64,000 bases of DNA. Origin: Paraburkholderia sp. BCC1886 (GTDB lineage: Bacteria > Pseudomonadota > Gammaproteobacteria > Burkholderiales > Burkholderiaceae). The notes beneath the pieces are model-generated. The model was not told the DNA's origin. It ran no database searches and was given only the letters and a program-made list of their open reading frames with translations. Where the stretch lies: contig NZ_CAAJGK010000045.1 of NCBI RefSeq assembly GCF_900996245.1, forward strand, positions 78,448 to 142,447, in the 5' to 3' direction. A program made the translations under genes and the position numbers. Shown here in pieces: positions 1 to 8,169 of the stretch. The first letter of the stretch is position 1. Each line of letters starts with the position of its first letter.

Positions 1-666
1 ATTGGCTCGAACGGTCTTGCCAATCCGCGCGATTTCCTCACGCCGCAGGCCGCGTATGAAGACCGTGAAGGCGACTTCGAACTCGTCGCGAAGATGAACG
101 GCAACCTGTGGCGCGCCGACATCGGCCATTCGCCACTCGACGTGGTCGCCTGGCACGGCAACTACGCACCGTACAAGTACGATCTGCGCCGCTTCAACAC
201 CATCGGTTCGATCAGCTTCGATCATCCGGATCCGTCGATCTTCCTCGTGCTGCAATCGCAGAGCGACACGCCGGGCGTCGATACGATCGACTTCGTGATT
301 TTCCCGCCGCGCTGGCTCGCCGCCGAAGACACGTTCCGCCCGCCCTGGTTTCACCGCAACGTGGCGAGCGAGTTCATGGGACTCGTGCATGGCGTCTACG
401 ATGCGAAGGCCGAAGGCTTCGTGCCGGGCGGCGCGAGTCTGCATAACTGCATGTCGGGCCACGGCCCCGACGCGGATACCTTTGAAAAAGCCTCGAACGG
501 CGATACCTCGACGCCGAAGAAAGTCGGCGACACGATGGCTTTCATGTTCGAAACCCGTACGCTGATCAAGCCGACCCGCTTCGCGCTCGAAACCGCGCAA
601 TTGCAGGCGCATTACTACGAGTGCTGGCAAGGTCTCACCAAACACTTCAACCCGGAGCAACGATGA
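1..666 (+). CDS. hmgA: Homogentisate 1,2-dioxygenase, C-terminal part (5' truncated by window edge)
   Basis: Open reading frame running in from the left edge; the first visible codons read [15 protein letters not shown], a typical internal stretch of homogentisate dioxygenase. The enzyme opens the ring of homogentisate with Fe(II) and O2 to give maleylacetoacetate in tyrosine and phenylalanine breakdown. Two iron-site segments are visible: [12 protein letters not shown] (His and Glu ligands) and [10 protein letters not shown] (the later His ligand). About 221 residues remain of a family size near 440. Its TGA stop overlaps the ATG of fahA (ATGA), so the two genes are translationally coupled. 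Identity is confident; only the N-terminus and promoter are missing. Confidence 0.96.
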   Translation: MGSNGLANPRDFLTPQAAYEDREGDFELVAKMNGNLWRADIGHSPLDVVAWHGNYAPYKYDLRRFNTIGSISFDHPDPSIFLVLQSQSDTPGVDTIDFVIFPPRWLAAEDTFRPPWFHRNVASEFMGLVHGVYDAKAEGFVPGGASLHNCMSGHGPDADTFEKASNGDTSTPKKVGDTMAFMFETRTLIKPTRFALETAQLQAHYYECWQGLTKHFNPEQR

Positions 667-1976
667 GCGCATTGAGCGATCTTCAGGCGACGCTCGATCC
701 GTCGCGCAAGAGCTGGGTCGAATCGGCCAACGATTCGACCAACGATTTTTCGATCCAGAACCTGCCGTTCGGCATTTTCAGCGACGCGAGCAACGCGGCG
801 CGTCGCGTCGGCGTGGCGATCGGCGATGAGATCGTCGACCTGGCCGTTCTGCAGGCGGCGGGATTGTTGAAGGCTTCGGCATCTGCTTCCGCTCCCACCG
901 ATGTCTTCTCGCGCGACACGCTAAACGATTACATCGCGCTGGGCCGCGATGCATGGCGCAGCGTGCGCGTGCAACTCAGCAATCTGCTGGCCCGCGATAC
1001 CGCAACTTTGCGCGACGACGCCGCGCTGCGCTCGAAAGCGCTCGTCAAGCAGGCCGGCGCGCAATTGCATCTGCCGCTGCAGATTCCGGGCTACACCGAT
1101 TTCTACTCGTCGAAGGAACACGCGACCAATGTCGGCTCGATGTTCCGCGATCCGAAGAATGCGCTGCTGCCGAACTGGTCCGAGTTGCCGGTCGGTTATA
1201 ACGGACGGGCCTCGTCGGTGGTCGTGAGCGGCACGCCGGTGCGCCGTCCCAACGGACAGTTGAAGTTGCCGGACCAGGAGCGCCCGGTATTCGGCGCGTG
1301 CCGCAAGCTGGATATCGAACTCGAAACGGGCTTCGTGATCGGCCGCGGCAACGAACTGGGCGAGCCGATCGCGTGCGCGGATGCCGAAGCACATATCTTC
1401 GGCATGGTGCTGCTGAACGACTGGAGCGCGCGCGATATCCAGCAATGGGAATACGTGCCGCTCGGTCCGTTCAACGCGAAGACTTTTGCGACCACGATCT
1501 CGCCGTGGATCGTGACGCTCGACGCACTGGAACCGTTCCGCGTCGCGCAACCGGCGCAGGATCCGCAGCCGCTGCCGTACTTGCGGCACGAAGGCGCGCA
1601 TTCGTTCGACATCTCGCTGGAAGTGCGACTGCGTCCGCAAGCGGCTTCGAAGACGAGCACGATCGCGCTGACCAACTTCAAGTACATGTACTGGACGATG
1701 GCGCAGCAACTCGCTCACCACACGGTGTCGGGCTGCAATACGCGCGTGGGCGACCTGATGGGCTCGGGTACGATCAGCGGTCCGACAGAAGATTCGTTCG
1801 GCAGCCTGCTCGAAATCACCTGGAACGGCAAGAAGCCGCTGGAACTGCAGGAAGGCGGCACGCGCAGCTTCATTGAAGATGGCGACGAACTGACGCTCGC
1901 CGGATGGTGCCAGGGCGACGGCTACCGTGTGGGCTTCGGCACCTGCGTGGGCGAGATTCTGCCGGCCCGCCGTTAA
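663..1976 (+). CDS. fahA: Fumarylacetoacetase
   Basis: Hydrolyses 4-fumarylacetoacetate to fumarate and acetoacetate, the last step of tyrosine breakdown. The ATG at 663 shares the ATGA overlap with hmgA; an in-frame ATG at 621 lies inside hmgA and is rejected. The product is 437 residues, normal for the family. Visible FAH-fold segments include [32 protein letters not shown] and MGSGTISGP, and an N-terminal domain beginning [10 protein letters not shown] strong hairpin terminator follows directly. Cytoplasmic. Confidence 0.96.
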   Translation: MSALSDLQATLDPSRKSWVESANDSTNDFSIQNLPFGIFSDASNAARRVGVAIGDEIVDLAVLQAAGLLKASASASAPTDVFSRDTLNDYIALGRDAWRSVRVQLSNLLARDTATLRDDAALRSKALVKQAGAQLHLPLQIPGYTDFYSSKEHATNVGSMFRDPKNALLPNWSELPVGYNGRASSVVVSGTPVRRPNGQLKLPDQERPVFGACRKLDIELETGFVIGRGNELGEPIACADAEAHIFGMVLLNDWSARDIQQWEYVPLGPFNAKTFATTISPWIVTLDALEPFRVAQPAQDPQPLPYLRHEGAHSFDISLEVRLRPQAASKTSTIALTNFKYMYWTMAQQLAHHTVSGCNTRVGDLMGSGTISGPTEDSFGSLLEITWNGKKPLELQEGGTRSFIEDGDELTLAGWCQGDGYRVGFGTCVGEILPARR

Positions 1977-1994
1977 AGCTTGTTGACGCAGTAG

Positions 1995-2025
1995 AAAGGC
2001 CGGCGCGGTTTTGCCGGCCTTTTTT
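1995..2025. terminator. Rho-independent terminator between fahA and the PLP-enzyme operon
   Basis: A perfect 10-bp stem (1995-2004 pairing with 2013-2022) with an 8-nt loop is followed by a T run on the + strand. The matching A run on the left gives a usable U tract on the minus strand. It can therefore end fahA and also the convergent minus-strand operon whose last stop is at 2050. Confidence 0.85.
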
Positions 2026-2049
2026 GCATTGTCATTCTGCTGTGCGGGT

Positions 2050-2982
2050 TTAGCGCGCATACCAGAGACCATGGTCATACAGGATGGCGAGCACTTTCGC
2101 GTCCTCGGCCGCGCCCGGTGCGAGCGTGTTTGCGACCGCCAGACACGCGGCCGTCGTATTGCCCACCAGATAACCCGTGCTGCGCGCCAACGCTTTGCGC
2201 GTATCCAGCACGGCTTCGTAGTCGACCGTTCTGACGTCGTCGATCAGACTCCAGTCCAGAAACGGTGGCGCAACGCCAACCGCCATACCTTCCAGCTTGT
2301 GTTCAGTGAAGACGCCGCGGCGCGAGTCGCAGCCTTGCGGCTCGACCAGCACGACTTCCACCGTATAACCCGCCGACTTCAATGCCTTCGCGATTCCAAC
2401 CAGGCTCGCGCCGGTGCCCGCGCACGCAACGAATGTCAGTTTCTTGACGCGCGGCCAGGCCTGGAGTTGTGCGACGATTTCCGGACCGGTCTCCAGTTCA
2501 TGCGCGGCGACGCTCGCGGCATTGCGAAACTGGTCGGTGTAGAAATAGCTGCGCTGCAATTCCTGCTGGTTTTGCAGATGCCATTCCACGACCTCGCGCG
2601 GCGACGCGCCGCGTTCCAGCATCTCGAGGCCGATCAGCCGCGCGCCGAACAATTCGAGGCAGCGGCGTTTGACGGGACTGAAGCTCAAACCCACCGCGAG
2701 TTCGACGGGGACATCGTGCGCCCGGCACGCAATCGCCAGGCCGAAGCCAAAGTTGCCGCCCGTTTTTTCGATGACGGTGGTGTGTCCCGGCACGATCTCG
2801 CCGCTGTCGAGCCCGCTTCTCACGATAAAGCGCGCAGCCCGGACTTTGTGACTGCCGCCCGCGTTGTCGCCTTCGAACTTGAGCAGCATGCCGGGTTGTA
2901 CTTCGCGGAGTGGCGTAATCGTGTCGCCCTGAATCTCGAACGCGGGCGAGGCGTCATGTCTATCCATTAAAGCGGGCGTCAT
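2050..2982 (-). CDS. Cysteine-synthase-like PLP-dependent enzyme (fold type II)
   Basis: 310 residues; the ATG at 2982 overlaps the TGA of the upstream MFS gene (ATGA). Fold-type II signatures are present: probable PLP-lysine K46 in DNAGGSHKVRAA, the asparagine/substrate loop TGGNFGFG (about 74-81), a glycine phosphate loop CAGTGAS (187-193), and DQFRNAASVAAHELETGPEI (150-169), which parallels the QF-N-H-TGPEI signature of O-acetylserine sulfhydrylases and CBS-type enzymes. The lysine motif differs from the usual PGGS-KDR of CysK, so housekeeping cysteine synthesis is doubtful. It ends an operon that starts with a serine-acetyltransferase-like gene, which suggests beta-replacement on O-acetylserine with a nucleophile other than sulfide. 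That role is inference; the fold assignment is firm. Confidence 0.82.
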   Translation of the reverse strand: MTPALMDRHDASPAFEIQGDTITPLREVQPGMLLKFEGDNAGGSHKVRAARFIVRSGLDSGEIVPGHTTVIEKTGGNFGFGLAIACRAHDVPVELAVGLSFSPVKRRCLELFGARLIGLEMLERGASPREVVEWHLQNQQELQRSYFYTDQFRNAASVAAHELETGPEIVAQLQAWPRVKKLTFVACAGTGASLVGIAKALKSAGYTVEVVLVEPQGCDSRRGVFTEHKLEGMAVGVAPPFLDWSLIDDVRTVDYEAVLDTRKALARSTGYLVGNTTAACLAVANTLAPGAAEDAKVLAILYDHGLWYAR

Positions 2983-4238
2983 GATCCCAACGCCTCCCGA
3001 ACCGGTTTGCGGTTTTCGCGCAGACCTGCCCACGTCATGCCCGCCGCGACGACGCACAGCGCCAGACAGGCGAGATTGGTGTTGCGCCAGCCGATCGCGG
3101 CTTGCAGTATGGCCGGGGCGAACGCGCCGATGGTCGCGCAGATCGCGATGATGCAGTCGTTGATGCCTTGCAGACGATGGCGGTCGGCGTCGGTCAACGT
3201 GCTGGCGAGCAGTGCACCGCCGCCGACATAACCGAAGTTCCAGCCGACCCCGAGCAGGATCAGGCCGACGACGACCGTTTCGAAGCCGGTGCCCCATGCG
3301 CCCAACGCCGCCGATGCGGCCAGCAGCACATAACCGGCCATCAGCGTGTTGCGATGACCCGCGCGGACCAGAATCGCGCCGGTCACGAACGACGGCGCGA
3401 ACATCGCGACGACATGCCCCTGAATCGCCATCGAACTGCTGTCGAACGATACGCACATCGATTCCATCAGCAACGACGCCTGAACCATCAGCATGTTCAT
3501 GATGAGATAGCTCAGCGCGGACGCGATGACGGCGACGGTCACAGGGGCCTGTCGCGTGGCCACGCCGTCTACGCCTGACGAAGCGGCAGCCTTCAAGCTG
3601 GAGAAACCGGAAGCAGTCGCCGTACTTACCCCAGCCGGCTTCCAGAGCCCCATCAGTCCGATCGTCGCCAGCCCGAGCAGCACGAACGATGCATAGCACA
3701 AGGAAAATGCTGCAAAGCCCGCGACGTCCTTGAGTCCCATCGACATGAGCGGGCCCGTGATAGCCGCGACGACGCCGCCTCCCACCACGAACGACAGGCC
3801 CTTCGCGCGCAGATCCGGCGCGAGGCCGTCGACGGCAGCGAAGCGATAGAAGTTGGCGAATGCGACATATACGCCGAGCAGCGCGTGCGCGACGATCAAT
3901 TGCGTGAAGCTGGCGCGCGCGATCGCGTCGTAGCCGATGCAGCCCGCCGCCATCAGACAGAGTGCGCCGATCAGGAAGCCCGGCTTGCGGCCGCGACGAC
4001 GCATGAAGCTGGCCGCCGGATACGTGGCAATGGCGACCGCCGCGAACTGCACGCCGTAGGGAACCGTGGCCCACGCCTGGCTCGGGGCCAGCTTGCCGCC
4101 CACCAATGCGGCGATCGTGACGGACACCACGGCCGCGGTCAGGTTGATGGCCTGGCACAGCGAGAGCAGGTAAGTCGCACCGGGTAATTTGCCGGACTCC
4201 AACGACGCGTTGAGCGGAGAAAGCGGCGCGCCGGTCAC
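2979..4238 (-). CDS. MFS transporter in the SAT-AlaX-PLP operon
   Basis: 419 residues with about 12 hydrophobic helices and a cytoplasmic-loop motif MRRRGRKPGF, typical of the major facilitator superfamily. I chose the GTG at 4238: it overlaps the TGA of the upstream alaX-like gene (GTGA) and has GGAGGG a few bases upstream. The longer frame to 4328 runs back into alaX and gives a non-membrane, Arg-rich N-terminus. Substrate unknown. Because it sits between an amino-acid-editing protein and a cysteine-synthase-like enzyme, with overlaps on both sides, export of the operon's product is the natural guess. Confidence 0.86.
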   Translation of the reverse strand: MTGAPLSPLNASLESGKLPGATYLLSLCQAINLTAAVVSVTIAALVGGKLAPSQAWATVPYGVQFAAVAIATYPAASFMRRRGRKPGFLIGALCLMAAGCIGYDAIARASFTQLIVAHALLGVYVAFANFYRFAAVDGLAPDLRAKGLSFVVGGGVVAAITGPLMSMGLKDVAGFAAFSLCYASFVLLGLATIGLMGLWKPAGVSTATASGFSSLKAAASSGVDGVATRQAPVTVAVIASALSYLIMNMLMVQASLLMESMCVSFDSSSMAIQGHVVAMFAPSFVTGAILVRAGHRNTLMAGYVLLAASAALGAWGTGFETVVVGLILLGVGWNFGYVGGGALLASTLTDADRHRLQGINDCIIAICATIGAFAPAILQAAIGWRNTNLACLALCVVAAGMTWAGLRENRKPVREALGS

Positions 4239-5050
4239 GATGTCCCTCCGCCTGAATGACCAGGCTGCGGCCCTGCATGCCCGGTATGAAAAGGCGCAAT
4301 GTCGAAAGCCGCCTGCTCGAACTGACACGACAGCCGTTCCTTGCCGGCGCCCATGCTTTTACGGCGCACGGCGATACGGCCGATGGGCGCGGTATTGCCG
4401 ATATGGGTGCCCCCGCAAGGCATGGTGTGAGCCTCGCACTCCCAGTAGCGCGCGTCGATATGCTCGGGATGTGCATACGTGAGCACCGCGTTGCCTCGTG
4501 CGACGAACTCGTTCGCTATCTGCTCGACGGCCCGCACCTCGTCCAGCGAGAAGCGCTGCTCGACGCCGAAATCGAAGCGCGCGCCGTCGGGCCGGATATG
4601 ACAGCCGAGCGTCCAGTCGATAGCGTCGGGGCGAACTTGCGCGACCCCGAGATAAAGCAGATGCGATGCGGTGTGACTCAACGACAGTTGCGCGCGACGG
4701 AGCACGTCGATACTGATCTGAACTTCGTCGCCGGTTTTCAACCCGGCGAGCAAAGGCACGTCGTCGGGATGAACGACATGTTCGATCACCCCGTCGAGTT
4801 GAATGTCCGGAAAGCCTGGGATAGTCGCTCGCTTGCCGTACATCTTGCGCGCGTGGATAAATCGGATCGATTCGCCGCTCACAAGCTCGAGTGTGCCGAC
4901 GTCCGCTTCCTGGCCGCCGCCTTCGGGGTAGGCGACGGTTGCGGCCAGCTCGACGTAATCGCTGCCGACTTTCGTCACGGTGGAGCTGGTTTGGTACAAA
5001 AAAGCGTCCGAGTAATAAAGCCGCTCGGTACAACGGGAAATGGACAGCAT
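4235..5050 (-). CDS. AlaX-type alanyl-tRNA editing protein
   Basis: 271 residues related to the editing domain of alanyl-tRNA synthetase. It has YPEGGGQEAD (41-50, like the start of AlaRS editing domains), the zinc/catalytic HTASH motif (H126, H130) and the second zinc motif CGGTH (C212, H216), so all expected metal ligands are present. Free-standing AlaX proteins hydrolyse Ser- or Gly-tRNA(Ala) in trans. Here the gene is second in an operon with an O-acetylserine-forming-type enzyme and a beta-replacement-type enzyme, and overlaps the MFS gene by GTGA. It may clear tRNA mischarged with the product of those enzymes; that is inference. The family assignment is strong. Confidence 0.9.
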   Translation of the reverse strand: MLSISRCTERLYYSDAFLYQTSSTVTKVGSDYVELAATVAYPEGGGQEADVGTLELVSGESIRFIHARKMYGKRATIPGFPDIQLDGVIEHVVHPDDVPLLAGLKTGDEVQISIDVLRRAQLSLSHTASHLLYLGVAQVRPDAIDWTLGCHIRPDGARFDFGVEQRFSLDEVRAVEQIANEFVARGNAVLTYAHPEHIDARYWECEAHTMPCGGTHIGNTAPIGRIAVRRKSMGAGKERLSCQFEQAAFDIAPFHTGHAGPQPGHSGGGTS

Positions 5051-5082
5051 GGTTGAAAGAACCTCGCGTTGAGCAGAGCGCC

Positions 5083-5937
5083 TTAAGCGCGGCAGCCGGC
5101 CGTGGCGGCGCGAACGACCTGGTTTTCGGATCGCAGCGTGACGACGGAATTGGCCGGAATGGTCTGGGTGACGCAGCAGTGCGTGCCGATGAACACGTCG
5201 TCGCCGATCAGGATGTTGCCGAACACGCGCGCGAAGGCGCCGACCTGCACGCGATTGCCGAGCGTGGGATGACGCCGCACCGATGGATTGCCCGCCATGC
5301 CTGCCGCGCCCAACGTGACGCCGCCGAGCAGATAGCAGTCGTCACCCAGCACGCTGGTCTCGCCGATCACCGTGCCCCAGCCGTGATCGAGCACGAAGCG
5401 CTTGCCGATCGTGCAGCGCGGATGGATTTCCGCGCCCGAGAGCAGCTTGCCGCGATTCGACACGAGCAACGCATACGACTCGAAGCCGTCCGCGCCGTGC
5501 GGGTCTGCATTCGCCATGGAGATCAAAGCGCTGGCCAGCCGGTAGTGGAGGATGGCCTTGTAGGACGTCGAGCCGGTGAGCGTGACGTTCCACGAGCCTT
5601 GTTGCGCGGGGTCTTTGACGACGAACGCCGTGAGGTCTTCATAGGCGTCGACGCAGGCAAGCGCGAAGCAGGGATGCGCGAAGATTCTGCGGGTGGCGGC
5701 GGGCGGCGCGCATTCCATGAGCGCGGCGCGCAGCAGGCTGGTGACGGCTAGAAGGGGTTCTGAACCGGAAGCGGTGCTGGACGGATCGACAGGACCGACA
5801 GGACCGACAGGACCGACAGGATCGACAGGATCGACAGGAAAATGCGCAGTGGTTGCCGCGAGGCCGGTGCGGTCACCACCCGTGATGAGCGATGCAGCAA
5901 CGCTCGATTCGGATTGCGTAACTAGGACGTCTCTCAT
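5083..5937 (-). CDS. Serine O-acetyltransferase-like hexapeptide-repeat protein
   Basis: 284 residues. The C-terminal half is a left-handed beta-helix acetyltransferase with CysE-type motifs: LDHGWGTVIGET (183-194, Asp-His pair) and RRHPTLGNRVQVGA (His 223). This supports acetyl transfer from acetyl-CoA to L-serine, giving O-acetylserine. The N-terminus is unusual: residues 35-52 are a Val-Asp/Gly-Pro tripeptide run encoded by six 9-bp repeats. The ATG at 5937 has no clear Shine-Dalgarno, so the true start could be internal. First gene of the four-gene minus-strand operon, 32 bp before alaX. Confidence 0.8.
   Translation of the reverse strand: MRDVLVTQSESSVAASLITGGDRTGLAATTAHFPVDPVDPVGPVGPVGPVDPSSTASGSEPLLAVTSLLRAALMECAPPAATRRIFAHPCFALACVDAYEDLTAFVVKDPAQQGSWNVTLTGSTSYKAILHYRLASALISMANADPHGADGFESYALLVSNRGKLLSGAEIHPRCTIGKRFVLDHGWGTVIGETSVLGDDCYLLGGVTLGAAGMAGNPSVRRHPTLGNRVQVGAFARVFGNILIGDDVFIGTHCCVTQTIPANSVVTLRSENQVVRAATAGCRA
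5783..5836. repeat. Six tandem 9-bp repeats in the N-terminal coding region of the SAT-like gene
   Basis: Six exact-length copies of GGAYCGACA (+ strand) lie head to tail. On the minus strand they encode a V-[DG]-P tripeptide run. The unit is a multiple of three, so copy changes would alter linker length without shifting the frame. Confidence 0.9.
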
Positions 5938-6047
5938 GACTTATAGGAATTTTTTAGATGAACATAGGATTACCTATCGATAAGTTTGCCTCATTCAATC
6001 GCCGCATTGGTGTGCGAAATTTCCCAAATTAGAGAGCGTGCAGAAGC

Positions 6048-7265
6048 TCAGCCGGACACGGCCATGCGTTGCGTGCGCCGCTCGATCAGCACCGACCACA
6101 GCGTCAGCAACAGTGCGCCGATCGCGATCGCGACGCCCACCCAAGGCAGGCGCGTAAGCGGCGCACCCGCGCCGATCGACAGGCCGCCGAGCCACGCGCC
6201 GGTCGCATTGCCGAGATTGAACGCCCCCTGGTTCAGCGTCGAGGCGAGATTCGGCGCCCGACTCGCTCGATCGACGATCAGGATCTGCAGCGGCGGCACG
6301 ATGGCGAAGGCGAGCACGCCCCACACGAAGATCGTGATCATTGCCGGAATGCGCGCGTGCATGGTGCCGGCGAAGATCGTCAGGATCATCACGATGGCGA
6401 ACAGAAACGTCACCAGAGACGGCATCAGCCGCCAGTCGGCGAGCTTGCCGCCGAGCGTGCTGCCGACCGTCAGGCCGAGCCCGAACAGCAGCAGCACGAG
6501 CGTGACGGCATGCGGCGTCAGACCGGTCACGTCCTCGAGAATCGGCGTGATGTAGGTGAAGGTGGAGAACAGGCTCGCCGAGGCCAGCACGCTAATGGCG
6601 AGCACCATCAGCACCTGCGGGTTTTTCAGCACGCCGAACTCGCGCAGCAGACTCGCTTTCTGCATCTCGATTTTGGCCGGCAGACACACGGCGAGCGCGA
6701 TGGCCGCGAGCACGCCGATCACGGTCACCGCCCAGAAAGTCGCGCGCCAGCCGACCGCCTGGCCCAGCGCGGTGCCGAGCGGTACGCCGAGCACGTTGGC
6801 GAGCGTCAGGCCGGTGAACATCAGCGCAATCGCTTGCGCGCGGCGATTCGGCGCGACCAGTCCGGCGGCCACTACCGAGCCGATGCCGAAGAACGCGCCA
6901 TGACAGAACGCCGTGACGATGCGCGCGGCCATCAGCACGGCATAACCCGGCGCCGTCGCGCACAGCACGTTGCCGACGATGAACACGCCGATCAGGCTCA
7001 GCAACGCCTTCTTGCGCGGCAGATTGGCGACGGCGATCGCGACGATCGGCGCACCGATCGTGACCCCGAGCGCATACGCCGAGACCAGCATGCCCGCTGC
7101 GGGAATGGAGACCGACAGGTCGCGCGCGACATCGGGCAGCAAACCCATGATCACGAATTCGGTGGTGCCGATGCCGAACGCGGCTACGGCAAGAGCGAGC
7201 AGGGGTAGGGGCATGGTGAGCGAGGAAGCGTCGGCGCGGGAGGTGCGCATGGTCGGGATGAGCAT
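6048..7265 (-). CDS. MFS efflux transporter, AraJ/YdhP-like
   Basis: 405 residues, about 12 transmembrane helices. The N-terminal helix carries FGIGTTEFVIMGLLPDVA, the signature of the AraJ/YdhP/sugar-efflux (DHA1) subfamily, and ANLPRKKAL resembles the loop 2-3 motif. I chose the ATG at 7265 because AAGGTG precedes it and the next residues run into the first helix; the upstream extension to 7385 is Arg/Pro-rich and unlikely. It is separated from the SAT-like gene by 110 bp and is probably its own unit. Substrate cannot be told from sequence. Confidence 0.85.
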   Translation of the reverse strand: MLIPTMRTSRADASSLTMPLPLLALAVAAFGIGTTEFVIMGLLPDVARDLSVSIPAAGMLVSAYALGVTIGAPIVAIAVANLPRKKALLSLIGVFIVGNVLCATAPGYAVLMAARIVTAFCHGAFFGIGSVVAAGLVAPNRRAQAIALMFTGLTLANVLGVPLGTALGQAVGWRATFWAVTVIGVLAAIALAVCLPAKIEMQKASLLREFGVLKNPQVLMVLAISVLASASLFSTFTYITPILEDVTGLTPHAVTLVLLLFGLGLTVGSTLGGKLADWRLMPSLVTFLFAIVMILTIFAGTMHARIPAMITIFVWGVLAFAIVPPLQILIVDRASRAPNLASTLNQGAFNLGNATGAWLGGLSIGAGAPLTRLPWVGVAIAIGALLLTLWSVLIERRTQRMAVSG

Positions 7266-7419
7266 GCAGGCACCTTGCGAGGTCAAGGCAGTGGGGAATT
7301 CTACCCAGGTCGAAATGGGCCTGCCGGGCAGCGGCACCGGGTGATACCGTGCATGACCGGCTGCAAAACGTGCGCTCGCGCACACCGGTCCGTCGATGCA
7401 TGGCGGTTAATACACACAC

Positions 7420-8169
7420 GTGTCATCCAGGTTTCACAATCGCCTCGTAGCGTGGGCGGTCTATTCGTGCGCTGGCGTCGCCTGCCAGCTTTGCCGGCTT
7501 TTTGCTGGCTTTCCAAGCCTTTCAAGCCTGCCCAGCCTGTTCCGTTTTTCGAGCCCGACTTTGCCCGTTATTCCGCCCTTTTCGTCCGGTCCATTGCACA
7601 CGAACCCATTGGCCGATGCCGTTCCCGTTCCCGAAACCGTCTGGACCGTGCCGCTGCCCGATCATCCCTGGTACGACCACGTGTGCCTGAAACGGGTGTT
7701 CGTCACCGACGGCACGCGTCATCAGGTGGTGCTCGTCGACGCGCGCAAGCTGCTCGTCTGCGCGGATCGCGACAATACGGACTACGTGCTCAAGCCGGTC
7801 GCCGAATGGCATTCGGGCAAGGTGCGCGGCATCCGCGAGTTTCTCGATCCGGAGAACCCGCGGATTCCGCCGATGCCCTACGTGACCATCTCGACGCGTC
7901 GCGCGTCCGGTCTGCTGGGCTGGCTCGGACTGGAGCGCGAAGGGGTGGTGGCGTTTCGCAACGGACAGCATCGCGCGCGCTATCTGGCGGGGGCGGGCGC
8001 GCGCTGGTTTCCGGTGGAGGTTCACGAACGCGAAGCCGCGTTGCTGCATGAAATGTGCGGTGCCGCCGACGATGCGCGCACGGCGATCCGCCCGGTCACG
8101 TTGCCGGCGGTGCCCCAGCCGGGCGCCGCGGGCAGCGCGGGCGGCAAGCCCGGCAAAGGCGCCGCCTAA
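7420..8169 (+). CDS. Conserved hypothetical protein with a ParB-like GQHRARYL motif
   Basis: Up to 249 residues. The conserved-looking core begins near VPVPETVWTVPLPDHPW and includes VAFRNGQHRARYL followed by PVEVHERE. This resembles the G-x-HR segment of ParB/sulfiredoxin-fold proteins and of proteins annotated in Burkholderia as plasmid fertility inhibition factors; that link is from memory and tentative. The listed start is a GTG without a good ribosome site. The first ~58 residues are low-complexity, and in-frame TTG codons at 7594 and 7609 are credible alternative starts. The C-terminus is Ala/Gly/Pro-rich. Its stop overlaps by a few bases the stop of the convergent ldhA. Confidence 0.6.
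   Translation: MSSRFHNRLVAWAVYSCAGVACQLCRLFAGFPSLSSLPSLFRFSSPTLPVIPPFSSGPLHTNPLADAVPVPETVWTVPLPDHPWYDHVCLKRVFVTDGTRHQVVLVDARKLLVCADRDNTDYVLKPVAEWHSGKVRGIREFLDPENPRIPPMPYVTISTRRASGLLGWLGLEREGVVAFRNGQHRARYLAGAGARWFPVEVHEREAALLHEMCGAADDARTAIRPVTLPAVPQPGAAGSAGGKPGKGAA

Noticed and set aside
2050..4476. An 808-residue minus-strand ORF that looks like a fusion of an unknown domain to the PLP enzyme
   Set aside because: Residues before the PLP-enzyme Met at 2982 are an out-of-frame reading of the MFS gene; overlaps GTGA and ATGA show three separate genes.
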